A stretch of 16,979 nucleotides of DNA from Betaproteobacteria bacterium (GCA_009921765.1 RFXC01000077.1:1-16979), one strand, 5' to 3'. Shown: positions 1 through 9,107, numbered from the stretch's first letter. The notes: generated by a model not told the origin, from the letters alone. Program-made: numbers and translations.

Positions 1-102
1 GACGACTTGCGCAACAAGGAGCGCGTGGAAGCTAAGAATGAGCTAGAAAACTTTGTTTACAGTATGAAGTCAACGGTCAAGTCGGAGACTTGCGATGAAT
101 GA
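1..102 (+). CDS. Partial Hsp70 C-terminal lid fragment, eukaryotic-type; suspected chimeric contig end
   Basis: Frame 1 is open from the left edge to TGA at 100-102 and gives 33 residues. The core, residues 8-29 (ERVEAKNELENFVY then SMKSTVKSE), resembles the helical lid of eukaryotic cytosolic or ER Hsp70, where the pattern is roughly K-V-x-A-K-N-x-L-E-x-Y-x-Y-x-M-(K/R)-x-T. I recall bacterial DnaK as quite different here. The similarity is from memory, not a search. It fades after about base 87, and real Hsp70s continue much further, so the TGA is probably not a native stop. Bases 1-90 are about 47% GC by count, below the neighbouring genes. The end overlaps the amidohydrolase start by 8 bases (ATGAATGA, 95-102). 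Most likely this is a misjoined or contaminant end. A genuine upstream Hsp70-like gene in this bacterium is the alternative. Confidence 0.5.
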   Translation, partial: DDLRNKERVEAKNELENFVYSMKSTVKSETCDE

Positions 103-1786
103 CCTGCTGATTCGTGGCGCGCTGCTGGTTGACGGTAGCGGCGCTGATCCTCGGCACGCAGACGTGACGTTATCGGGCGGGCGGATTGCCGAGGTGGGCC
201 CGCCCGGCAGCCTGAGTCGGGCGCGCGAGGAAATCGATGCCGAGGGCCTTGCGCTGATGCCCGGGATTGTCGACAACCACACCCACTATGACGCGCAGGT
301 GACCTGGGACCCCTGGTGCTCGCCCTCACCCCAGCTCGGCGTGACCACTGCGGTGATCGGCAATTGCGGCTTTACCATTGCCCCCTGCCGGCCCGGCGAC
401 CGCGAGCGCATCATGCGCAACCTCACGCAGGTCGAGGGTATGTCGCTCGAGGTGTTGCGCCAGGGTATCGACTGGCAGTTCGAGTCGATTGCAGACTATC
501 TGGCGTTTATCGAGCGGCGCGGCACCGTGCCCAACCTCGCTGCCTTTGTCGGCCACTCGTCGCTACGAACGTTCGTGATGGGCGAGGAGGCATCCCGGCG
601 GGCGGCCTCGCCTGCTGAAGTGGCACAGATGCGCGCGCTCCTGGTCGAGGGATTGAAGGCCGGGGCAATCGGCTTTGCCACCTCAACCTCGCCCGCACAC
701 AATGGTGAGGGGGGCATTCCGATGCCCTCTCGGCTGGCGGACGATAGCGAGCTTCAGGCCCTGGTGGGCGCGCTCAGCGATGCCCCCCGCTCGGTCTTCA
801 TGCTCACCAAAGGTGGTCATACCCGCATCGATTTTCTTGAGACGCTCGCCGAGCAGAGTGATCGTCCGGTGATCGTTGCGGCGCTGCTCCACAACAGCAC
901 CAATCCGGGTGCGGTGTTCGCCGATCTGGATGCTATCGCGGCGGCCCGTGCGCGTGGCCGCAAGATGGTGGGCGCAGTGTCGCCGTGCCCCCTCACCAAC
1001 GACTTCACCCTGCATTCGCCCTATCCGGTGGAGGGCCTGGAGAGCTGGCGACCGCTCCTCGCGCTGAAGGGCGAGGCGTTCATCGCGGCACTCCGGTCGG
1101 CCGAGCGACGCGATGCCATTCGGCGCGAGCTGTCGCAGCCCGCCGTATTTCGGCTGTTCAACGGCGAGTGGGACAAGGTGCAGGTGGTGGAGACGCGGCG
1201 CGCCAGCCACCGTCATCTTGAGCACCGCAGCATCGCCGCACTCGCGCGTGAGGCGGGGTGCGATCCGCTTGATTTCATGCTCGATCTGGCGATCGAGGAG
1301 AACCTCGATACCGTCTTTTCCGCCGTGCTGCTCAATTCGGACGAAGAGGCTGTCGCCCGCATGTTGGCCCATCCAGCAAGCCTGGTATCCCTGTCGGATG
1401 CTGGCGCGCACCTCACGTTTTTCAATGACGCCGGCTTCGGACTTCATCTGCTCGGGCACTGGGTACGCGAGCGTCAGGTGCTGAGCCTTGCCAGTGCGGT
1501 CAGGAAGCTTACCGCCGAGCCGGCTGCGCTCTTCGGGCTTGCCGATCGGGGTCTGATCCGGCCGGGCGCCTGGGCGGATCTGTTGCTCTTCGACCCGTCC
1601 ACCGTCGGACGTGCAGACAAAACGCGCGTGAACGATCTGCCGGGCGGCGGCGCCCGGCTGCTTACGCCGCCCGTAGGCGTTCACGGTGTCTGGGTGAACG
1701 GCACACGCGTGGTCGATGCCCATGGTCATCCGGTTGCCATGAGTCCGGTTGACCATTGGCCCGGTCAACTGTTGCGTAGCTGCTGA
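95..1786 (+). CDS. N-acyl-D-amino-acid deacylase family amidohydrolase
   Basis: A 563-residue metal-dependent hydrolase of the amidohydrolase superfamily, D-aminoacylase/dihydroorotase-like branch, probably cytoplasmic since no signal peptide is visible. The N-terminal small beta domain (about 1-55, MNDLLIRGALLVDGSG) leads into the metal-site motif NHTHYDAQ with H62 and H64. The GNCGF motif has C91, the Cys that bridges the metal in D-aminoacylases. Further candidate ligands are H154, H242 and H266, and the SDAGAHL motif supplies D435 and H439. The C-terminal part (about 485-545) closes the beta domain (RPGAWADLLLFD). The family hydrolyses N-acyl-D-amino acids or related amides. The usual Ser-His-His-Lys motif of characterised D-aminoacylases is absent and TKGGHTR stands near that place, so the substrate is uncertain. 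The start is supported by GGAG at 84-87, seven bases upstream, and by a complete family N-terminus. It is probably transcribed alone; the true upstream context is obscured by the suspicious left end. Confidence 0.85.
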   Translation: MNDLLIRGALLVDGSGADPRHADVTLSGGRIAEVGPPGSLSRAREEIDAEGLALMPGIVDNHTHYDAQVTWDPWCSPSPQLGVTTAVIGNCGFTIAPCRPGDRERIMRNLTQVEGMSLEVLRQGIDWQFESIADYLAFIERRGTVPNLAAFVGHSSLRTFVMGEEASRRAASPAEVAQMRALLVEGLKAGAIGFATSTSPAHNGEGGIPMPSRLADDSELQALVGALSDAPRSVFMLTKGGHTRIDFLETLAEQSDRPVIVAALLHNSTNPGAVFADLDAIAAARARGRKMVGAVSPCPLTNDFTLHSPYPVEGLESWRPLLALKGEAFIAALRSAERRDAIRRELSQPAVFRLFNGEWDKVQVVETRRASHRHLEHRSIAALAREAGCDPLDFMLDLAIEENLDTVFSAVLLNSDEEAVARMLAHPASLVSLSDAGAHLTFFNDAGFGLHLLGHWVRERQVLSLASAVRKLTAEPAALFGLADRGLIRPGAWADLLLFDPSTVGRADKTRVNDLPGGGARLLTPPVGVHGVWVNGTRVVDAHGHPVAMSPVDHWPGQLLRSC

Positions 1787-1864
1787 GCGAGTCTCGGCCC
1801 CACGCGGTTTTGTGGTCTACTTGGGTCTCTCTTCCTCCTCCAACACTTTCACCTTGGCGACGCG
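1787..1864 (+). other. Intergenic gap before the decarboxylase
   Basis: This is 78 bases between the amidohydrolase stop and the decarboxylase start. It contains a pyrimidine-rich stretch (about 1827-1852) and one weak inverted repeat, CCAC/GTGG at about 1799-1815. I see no convincing sigma-70 promoter or terminator, and no clear Shine-Dalgarno sequence before the ATG at 1865. Confidence 0.4.
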
Positions 1865-4108
1865 ATGAAATACCGTTTCCCTATTGTCATCATCGACGAA
1901 GACTGGAAGGCCGAGTCGGCCAGTGGTCTGGGCATCCGTGCGCTCGCCAAGGCGATCGAGGAGCAGGGCTATGAGGTCGTGGGCGGCTTCACTTACGTGG
2001 ATGTCACGATGGTGGCCAACCAGGCCGCGCGCGCCTCGGCGTTTGTGGTGTCGATCGACGACGAGGAAATCAACGAAGACGGCGCCGAGAGCAAGGCGGT
2101 GCAGGAGTTGCGCCAGTTCATTGTCGAGACCCGGCGCCGCAATGTGCACATTCCGGTGTTTCTGTTTGGCGAAACCCGCACCTCGCAACACATCCCCAAC
2201 GACATCCTGAAGGAGCTCCACGGCTTCATTCACATGTTCGAGGACACGCCGGAATTTGTCGCGCGCTACATCATCCGCGAAGCGAACAACTATCTGTCAT
2301 CGCTCGCGCCGCCCTTTTTCAAGGCGCTGGTCAACTATGCGCACGACGGCTCGTACTCCTGGCACTGCCCCGGGCACTCAGGTGGGGTGGCCTTCCTGAA
2401 GAGCCCGGTGGGGCAGATGTTCCACCAGTTTTTCGGTGAGAACATGCTGCGCGCCGATGTGTGCAATGCGGTCGACGAGTTGGGTCAGCTGCTGGATCAC
2501 ACGGGGCCGGTGGCGGCCTCCGAGCGCAATGCAGCGCGCATTTTCAATGCTGACCACCTTTTCTTCGTCACCAACGGCACCAGCACCTCCAACAAGGTGG
2601 TTTGGCATTCCACCGTAGGCACCGATGACGTGGTGCTGGTCGATCGCAACTGCCACAAGTCGATCCTGCACGCGATCATCATGACCGGCACGGTGCCGAT
2701 CTTTCTGCAGCCCACCCGCAACCATCTGGGCATCATCGGACCGATTCCGCTCGAGGAATTCGATCAGGCGAGCATCCAGAAAAAAATCGACGCCAATCCC
2801 CTCATTCGCGACAAAAGCCGCCGGCCACGCGTGATGACCATCACGCAATCCACTTACGACGGCGTGATGTACAACGTTGAAACCATCAAAAAATCGCTTG
2901 GCAGCTACATTGAAAATCTTCATTTCGATGAAGCCTGGCTGCCGCACGCGGCGTTTCATCCGTTCTATCACGAGTTTCACGCCATCGGCGTGAATCGGCC
3001 GCGCTCCACCGACTCCATGGTGTTCTCCACCCAATCTACCCACAAACTGCTGGCGGGTCTGTCGCAGGCCTCGCAAATCCTGGTGCAGGACTCTGAAACC
3101 CGCAAGCTCGATCAGTACCGCTTCAATGAAGCCTATCTGATGCACACCTCCACCAGCCCTCAGTACGCGATCATCGCCTCCTGCGACGTTGCAGCAGCCA
3201 TGATGGAACCCCCGGGCGGCACGGCACTGGTCGAGGAGTCGATCTTCGAGTCACTCGAGTTCCGACGCGCCATGCGAAAGGTCGATGCCGAATTCGGCCA
3301 GGACTGGTGGTTTACCGTATGGGGTCCGAAAGACCTCGCCGAGCGCGGCATCGGTCGCCGCGAAGACTGGTTCCTGCGCTCAAGCGATCGCTGGCACGGC
3401 TTCGGCAAGTTGGTCACCAACTTCACCATGCTCGACCCCATCAAGGCCACCATTGTCACGCCGGGGCTCGACATCAACGGCCGCTTTGCGCAATGGGGCA
3501 TCCCGGCGGCCATCGTCACCAAGTACCTCACCGAACACGGCGTGGTGGTTGAAAAGACCGGGCTCTATTCGTTCTTCGTGATGTTCACCATCGGCATCAC
3601 CAAGGGGCGCTGGAATTCGCTGGTTACCGAGCTGCAGCAGTTCAAGACCGACTACGACGCCAACCAGCCGCTCTGGCGTGTCATGCCCGAATTCGTCCAG
3701 AGCCATCCTGCGTACGAGCGCGTGGGCCTGCGCGACCTCGCGCAGCAGATTCACGAGGAGTACAAGAGCCACGATGTGGCGCGCGTCACCACCGACATGT
3801 ATCTCTCCACAATGGAGCCGGCAATGAAGCCCTCCGATGCGTTCGAGTGCCTGGCACATCGCAGGGTCGACCGTGTGCCGATCGACGAACTGGAAGGGCG
3901 CATCACCACCATGCTGGTCACGCCTTATCCGCCCGGCATTCCGCTGCTGATCCCCGGTGAGCGTTTCAACCGCTCAATCGTTGAGTACCTGAAGTTTGCC
4001 CGCTCGTTCAACGCCCGCTTCCCGGGGTTTGACACCGATGTGCACGGTTTGCTGGTCGAAAAACACAATGGTGTTGACCAGTATTTTGTTGATTGTGTGA
4101 AGGTCTGA
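1865..4108 (+). CDS. PLP-dependent Orn/Lys/Arg decarboxylase (LdcA-like)
   Basis: A 747-residue fold-type I decarboxylase that removes CO2 from a basic amino acid to give a diamine or agmatine, in the cytoplasm. Residues 1 to about 130 form the response-regulator-like wing domain (MKYRFPIVIIDEDW), about 150-470 the PLP-binding core, and the rest the C-terminal domain. The core shows HCPGHSGG, DRNCHKS, HFDEAW with D355 (predicted to contact the PLP pyridine nitrogen) and STHK with K394, the predicted Schiff-base lysine. Length and motifs match the roughly 750-residue proteobacterial group that includes Pseudomonas aeruginosa lysine decarboxylase LdcA, as I remember it. Substrate choice between lysine, arginine and ornithine cannot be read from motifs alone. 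The start is fixed by the conserved N-terminus rather than by a ribosome-binding site, which is weak. The gene is probably monocistronic, since the next gene is convergent. Confidence 0.9.
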   Translation: MKYRFPIVIIDEDWKAESASGLGIRALAKAIEEQGYEVVGGFTYVDVTMVANQAARASAFVVSIDDEEINEDGAESKAVQELRQFIVETRRRNVHIPVFLFGETRTSQHIPNDILKELHGFIHMFEDTPEFVARYIIREANNYLSSLAPPFFKALVNYAHDGSYSWHCPGHSGGVAFLKSPVGQMFHQFFGENMLRADVCNAVDELGQLLDHTGPVAASERNAARIFNADHLFFVTNGTSTSNKVVWHSTVGTDDVVLVDRNCHKSILHAIIMTGTVPIFLQPTRNHLGIIGPIPLEEFDQASIQKKIDANPLIRDKSRRPRVMTITQSTYDGVMYNVETIKKSLGSYIENLHFDEAWLPHAAFHPFYHEFHAIGVNRPRSTDSMVFSTQSTHKLLAGLSQASQILVQDSETRKLDQYRFNEAYLMHTSTSPQYAIIASCDVAAAMMEPPGGTALVEESIFESLEFRRAMRKVDAEFGQDWWFTVWGPKDLAERGIGRREDWFLRSSDRWHGFGKLVTNFTMLDPIKATIVTPGLDINGRFAQWGIPAAIVTKYLTEHGVVVEKTGLYSFFVMFTIGITKGRWNSLVTELQQFKTDYDANQPLWRVMPEFVQSHPAYERVGLRDLAQQIHEEYKSHDVARVTTDMYLSTMEPAMKPSDAFECLAHRRVDRVPIDELEGRITTMLVTPYPPGIPLLIPGERFNRSIVEYLKFARSFNARFPGFDTDVHGLLVEKHNGVDQYFVDCVKV

Positions 4109-4111
4109 CCG

Positions 4112-4151
4112 CCGGGATACACGCCCAGTGATGGTTCGCGGCGTGCCCCGG
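4112..4151. terminator. Hairpin between convergent genes, possible bidirectional terminator
   Basis: In the 57-base gap between the decarboxylase stop and the stop of the minus-strand RDD gene, CCGGG (4112-4116) and CACGCC (4120-4125) pair with GGCGTG (4140-4145) and CCCGG (4147-4151). The loop is 14 bases, with a small internal bulge. There is no run of T on either side, so this is not a classical intrinsic terminator. The position between convergent genes is the main argument for a terminator role. Confidence 0.4.
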
Positions 4152-4165
4152 GCCTCCGGCGAAAA

Positions 4166-4696
4166 TCAGACGTCCACCGAGCGGGTGCCTGGTGGCCTGG
4201 GGTCGTGAACCAGTCGGGTTCGCGCCAGCCGGTCATAGAGACTCTGGTGGTCTCGGTCGATCAGGCACCATACCAAGGGTAGGGGCAGGGCGAGGAAGAA
4301 CCAGCCCGACACAAATTTGCCGGCGGCGAGAATGGCAATCGGCATGGCGAGTGCAGCTGCAAAGCGGACCAATGCGTGGATCGCCGACAGCGGTTTGTCG
4401 TCAAGCGAAAGAACCCTCACCGCGATGGTTTTCATGGGCAGCGAATGGCGGCCATGACTCCAGAAAAACGTGAAGTAAGCGGCCAGTACCAGCGTGGTGA
4501 AGACCTGGAACGCACTACGGAGCGGCCCGGGTTCGCCTCGGAATTGGGTGACCGCCGAGAACGCATAGTCGGCAAACCAGATCACGCCGAACAGGATGAT
4601 CGATTCATACGTGATTGCCATCATTCGCCGCCAGGGCGTGGCGGATGAAAACCGTGCCGGACTGTCTGTCCGAGTAACTGAGTCGATTGCTTTCAT
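4166..4696 (-). CDS. RDD family integral membrane protein
   Basis: A 176-residue inner-membrane protein with three hydrophobic segments at about 26-47, 60-79 and 110-143. The RDD signature is recognisable: a double Arg (R23, R24) before the first segment, an acidic residue inside it (E31, where the family usually has Asp), and the C-terminal HQSLYDRLARTRLV block, whose Asp is the final acidic residue of the signature. RDD proteins are poorly characterised. Some are linked to ion transport or sit beside unrelated genes, so no specific function is claimed. The stop faces the decarboxylase and the start faces the ilv operon, an arrangement I recall as common in betaproteobacteria. No good ribosome-binding site precedes ATG at 4696. 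A start at M25 or M26 would cut into the RDD motif and is less likely. Confidence 0.8.
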   Translation of the reverse strand: MKAIDSVTRTDSPARFSSATPWRRMMAITYESIILFGVIWFADYAFSAVTQFRGEPGPLRSAFQVFTTLVLAAYFTFFWSHGRHSLPMKTIAVRVLSLDDKPLSAIHALVRFAAALAMPIAILAAGKFVSGWFFLALPLPLVWCLIDRDHQSLYDRLARTRLVHDPRPPGTRSVDV

Positions 4697-4887
4697 GAGG
4701 GCCGCGATTATGCTGCTAAACTCGCGCCTTTCGTTCTAAAACCAGTGTCCCGAGTGCGCTCAAGAGGTGCACGACGGACAGTCAATCAACCCCCTGGGTC
4801 CTGTTGCAAGGTCTGTGTCGCTGCAGCGGTTTCGCTGTTCGGTGGCACCGGCGGGCGGGCTCCCCAGGCCTTGAAGGGACTGCCCTC
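4697..4887. promoter_or_regulatory. Divergent intergenic region upstream of ilvB and of the RDD gene
   Basis: This 191-base region must carry the ilv operon promoter and probably the RDD promoter. On the plus strand TTGCTT (4687-4692) and TATGCT (4709-4714) are 16 bases apart, a weak sigma-70 match. On the minus strand CATAAT (complement of 4707-4712) is a good -10 without a clear -35. A nine-codon frame, MLLNSRLSF, spans 4710-4739 with GAGGG at 4697-4701. A 5-bp hairpin CAGCG/CGCTG lies at 4824-4837, and CCTGGG near 4794 could pair with CCCAGG near 4864. No T-run follows any hairpin. Attenuation control is possible but not shown. Confidence 0.35.
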
Positions 4888-6609
4888 ATGGAAATTTCCG
4901 GCGCGGAAATCGTCGTCCGCTGTCTGCAGGCCGAAGGCGTCAAGCACATCTTCGGATACCCCGGCGGCGCAGTGCTTTACATCTACGACGAAATCTACAA
5001 GCAAACCAGCTTCGAACACATTCTGGTGCGGCACGAGCAGGCGGCCGTACACGCTGCTGACGCCTATTCGCGTTCCACGCAGGAAGTGGGCGTTTGTATC
5101 GTCACCAGCGGTCCTGGTGTGACCAATGCGGTCACCGGCATCGCCACCGCCTACATGGATTCCATCCCCATGGTGGTCATTTCCGGTCAGGTGCCCACGC
5201 ATGCAATCGGTGAAGACGCGTTTCAGGAATGCGACACCGTTGGCATTACCCGGCCCTGTGTGAAGCACAACTTCCTGGTGAAAGACGTCAAGGATCTGGC
5301 GGCCACCATGAAGAAGGCGTTTCAGATTGCGCGCACCGGGCGACCAGGCCCGGTGCTGGTTGATATCCCCAAGGACATCACCCGCAACAAGTGCCGGTTT
5401 GAGTACCCGGATTCGGTACCCATGCGCTCCTACAACCCGGTGGTCAAAGGCCATCAGGGGCAGATCCGCAAGGCACTGTCGCTGCTGCTCGCCGCTGAGC
5501 GCCCCATGGTCTACACGGGCGGGGGAATCATCCTGGGGGATGCGTCGCCCGAACTCAACCGATTCGTCGATCTGCTCGGCTTTCCCATCACCAACACCTT
5601 GATGGGCTTGGGTGGCTTCCGTGCAAGCGACCGCAAATTCGTGGGCATGCCAGGCATGCACGGCACCTACGAGGCCAATATGGCCATGCAGCACTGCGAC
5701 GTGTTGATCGCAGTAGGCGCGCGATTTGACGATCGGGTGATCGGCAATCCCAAGCATTTTGCGCAGAACCCGCGCAAGATCATCCATGTCGACATCGACC
5801 CGTCGTCCATCTCCAAGCGGGTCAAGGTTGATGTGCCGATCGTGGGTGACGTGCGCGAGACCTTGTCTGACCTGATCGGCCTCCTCGAGCAGGCTTTTTC
5901 CGCAGGGCAGTCGGTCAACCAAAAAGCGCTTGCCGCCTGGTGGAAGCAGATCGAGGAATGGCGCAGCCGCGATTGCCTGTCCTACGACCGCAATTCCGGA
6001 ACAATCAAACCGCAGTTTGTGGTGGAGAAGCTCTGGGAAGTGACCGGTGGCGATGCCTTCATCACCTCCGATGTGGGCCAGCACCAGATGTTCGCTGCCC
6101 AGTTCTATCGATTCGACAAACCGCGCCGCTGGCTCAATTCAGGCGGACTGGGCACCATGGGGGTAGGGCTGCCCTATGCCATGGGGGCGCTCCTCGCGCA
6201 TCCGGGATCGCAGGTGGCCTGCGTCACCGGCGAGGGCTCCATACAGATGTGTATCCAGGAACTCTCCACCTGCAAGCAATACAACCTGCCGGTGAAGATC
6301 GTGAACCTGAACAACCGTTATCTGGGCATGGTTCGCCAGTGGCAGGAGATCGAGTACGGCAGCCGTTATTCCGAGTCGTACATGGATGCACTGCCCGATT
6401 TTGTGGCGCTGGCCGAAGCCTATGGGCACGTCGGCATCAAGGTGGAGCGCCCCGAAGACGTGGAGCCTGCGCTGCGCGATGCCTTCGGCAAATACAAAGA
6501 CCGGTTGGTATTCCTCGACTTCATCACCGATCGCGAGGAAAACGTCTGGCCGATGGTTCAGGGCGGTAAGGGTCTCACCGAGATGCTGCTCGGTTCTGAA
6601 GATCTGTGA
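4888..6609 (+). CDS. ilvB: Acetolactate synthase, large catalytic subunit
   Basis: A TPP- and FAD-dependent acetohydroxyacid synthase. It joins two pyruvates to 2-acetolactate, or pyruvate and 2-oxobutyrate to 2-aceto-2-hydroxybutyrate, the first common step of valine, leucine and isoleucine synthesis, in the cytoplasm with IlvH. The N-terminal TPP pyrimidine domain carries FGYPGG and RHEQAA with catalytic E50. The middle FAD domain and the C-terminal TPP-diphosphate domain follow, the latter with GEGS at 448-451 and the metal-ligand Asn at 475-476 (LNNRYLGM). The frame is open upstream to 4804. The ATG at 4888 is preferred because GAAGGGA (4873-4879) sits eight bases before it, the conserved sequence starts there (MEISGAEIVV), and 573 residues match the usual length. 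ilvH follows 14 bases after the stop. The symbol ilvI would be equally valid. Confidence 0.95.
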   Translation: MEISGAEIVVRCLQAEGVKHIFGYPGGAVLYIYDEIYKQTSFEHILVRHEQAAVHAADAYSRSTQEVGVCIVTSGPGVTNAVTGIATAYMDSIPMVVISGQVPTHAIGEDAFQECDTVGITRPCVKHNFLVKDVKDLAATMKKAFQIARTGRPGPVLVDIPKDITRNKCRFEYPDSVPMRSYNPVVKGHQGQIRKALSLLLAAERPMVYTGGGIILGDASPELNRFVDLLGFPITNTLMGLGGFRASDRKFVGMPGMHGTYEANMAMQHCDVLIAVGARFDDRVIGNPKHFAQNPRKIIHVDIDPSSISKRVKVDVPIVGDVRETLSDLIGLLEQAFSAGQSVNQKALAAWWKQIEEWRSRDCLSYDRNSGTIKPQFVVEKLWEVTGGDAFITSDVGQHQMFAAQFYRFDKPRRWLNSGGLGTMGVGLPYAMGALLAHPGSQVACVTGEGSIQMCIQELSTCKQYNLPVKIVNLNNRYLGMVRQWQEIEYGSRYSESYMDALPDFVALAEAYGHVGIKVERPEDVEPALRDAFGKYKDRLVFLDFITDREENVWPMVQGGKGLTEMLLGSEDL

Positions 6610-6623
6610 CGGAGAACTCAACC

Positions 6624-8181
<1,558 letters not shown>

Positions 8182-8197
8182 TTTGAGCTGCCTTACC

Positions 8198-8227
8198 CGC
8201 GCGGCTGTCGGCGTCGGCAGTCGCGCG
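8198..8227 (+). terminator. Hairpin after ilvC, candidate end of the ilv transcript
   Basis: CGCGCGGCTG (8198-8207) pairs with CAGTCGCGCG (8218-8227) over 10 positions, one of them a G-U pair, with a 10-base loop. It starts 17 bases after the ilvC stop. The following bases are C-rich rather than T-rich, so intrinsic termination is not assured. Confidence 0.45.
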
Positions 8228-8251
8228 AGCCCCGTGCCGAAGGAGGGCGTC

Positions 8252-8257
8252 TATACT
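8252..8257 (+). promoter_or_regulatory. Possible -10 element for pssA
   Basis: TATACT lies 58 bases before the pssA ATG, downstream of the ilvC hairpin. I see no -35 match at 16-19 bases upstream and no extended -10 TG, so this rests on the hexamer and position only. Confidence 0.3.
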
Positions 8258-8315
8258 GTGCGGATGGATGCCTCTTCCACCTTTTACTGTTCTGGCTCCG
8301 TGCGAGGGACAGCGA

Positions 8316-9107
8316 ATGTCTGAGCCACCGCGCGAAGGGCTTGCCCCCAGGCGCTCGCGGCGCATTTATCTGCTGCCCAACGCGCTCACCACCGCGTCCC
8401 TCTTTGCCGGGTTCTACGCCATCGTGCAGGCCATGAACCAGCATTTCGAGCAGGCGGCAGTTGCGGTGTTCATTTCCATGGTGCTTGACGGCCTCGACGG
8501 TCGGGTGGCCCGGCTCACCAACACCCAAAGTGCGTTCGGTGAGCAATACGACAGCCTCTCCGACATGGTGGCCTTTGGCGTTGCGCCGGCGGTCATCGTC
8601 TACGAATGGTCCCTTCGTGGCCTGGGAAAGTGGGGGTGGGTGGCTGCCTTCATTTACGTAGCGGGCGCGGCGCTCCGTCTGGCGCGCTTCAACACCAACA
8701 TCGGTGTGGTCGACCGGCGCTTCTTTCAGGGATTGCCCAGCCCGGCTTCGGCGGCGCTGGTCGCAGGCCTGATCTGGGTCGTCACCGATCTGAGGGAAAC
8801 CCGCTGGATCACCGCGACCGGCGCTGATCTCGCGTGGCTCGCCTGGGTGATCACCGTCTATGCCGGTATCACCATGGTCTCTAACGCGCCGTTCTACAGT
8901 TTCAAGACCTTCAACGTTCGCAAGAGCGTGCCGTTCATGTTCGTGCTGGCGCTGGTGCTGGTGTTCGCGCTGGTGTCATCCGATCCGCCGCTCGTGCTGT
9001 TTACGCTGTTTCTGGTGTATGGCGTCTCGGGCTATGCGCTCTGGGCCTGGCGCTGGTATCACCGCGACGCTCGAAACAGTCCGCCGGCGCCGCCAGACGG
9101 AGCCTGA
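8316..9107 (+). CDS. pssA: CDP-diacylglycerol--serine O-phosphatidyltransferase
   Basis: An inner-membrane phosphatidylserine synthase, type II (CDP-alcohol phosphotransferase fold). It transfers the phosphatidyl group from CDP-diacylglycerol to L-serine, releasing CMP, on the way to phosphatidylethanolamine. The signature D-x2-D-G-x2-A-R-x8-G-x3-D-x3-D is complete at D58, D61, G62, A65, R66, G75, D79 and D83. Around it are about seven to eight hydrophobic segments, with two strong ones near the C-terminus (about 205-245). The frame is open to 8268 upstream. The ATG at 8316 is chosen because GAGGGA (8304-8309) lies six bases before it, giving 263 residues. In many betaproteobacteria this gene follows ilvC, often with psd or leuA beside it. 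Neither is in this window, and tpiA comes next. Confidence 0.92.
   Translation: MSEPPREGLAPRRSRRIYLLPNALTTASLFAGFYAIVQAMNQHFEQAAVAVFISMVLDGLDGRVARLTNTQSAFGEQYDSLSDMVAFGVAPAVIVYEWSLRGLGKWGWVAAFIYVAGAALRLARFNTNIGVVDRRFFQGLPSPASAALVAGLIWVVTDLRETRWITATGADLAWLAWVITVYAGITMVSNAPFYSFKTFNVRKSVPFMFVLALVLVFALVSSDPPLVLFTLFLVYGVSGYALWAWRWYHRDARNSPPAPPDGA

Noticed and set aside
683..1768. Long minus-strand open frame opposite the amidohydrolase
   Set aside because: It is a mirror of a GC-rich coding frame, has no recognisable domain, and lies wholly under a gene with clear motifs.
4804..4887. 28-residue N-terminal extension of IlvB
   Set aside because: The extension (rich in Cys, Arg and Gly) is unlike the family, and a good ribosome-binding site and the conserved start both point to 4888.
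4786..6084. 432-codon minus-strand open frame opposite ilvB
   Set aside because: Residue composition (rich in H, G, R, D) is that of an antisense shadow. No motif is recognised, and ilvB on the plus strand is unambiguous.
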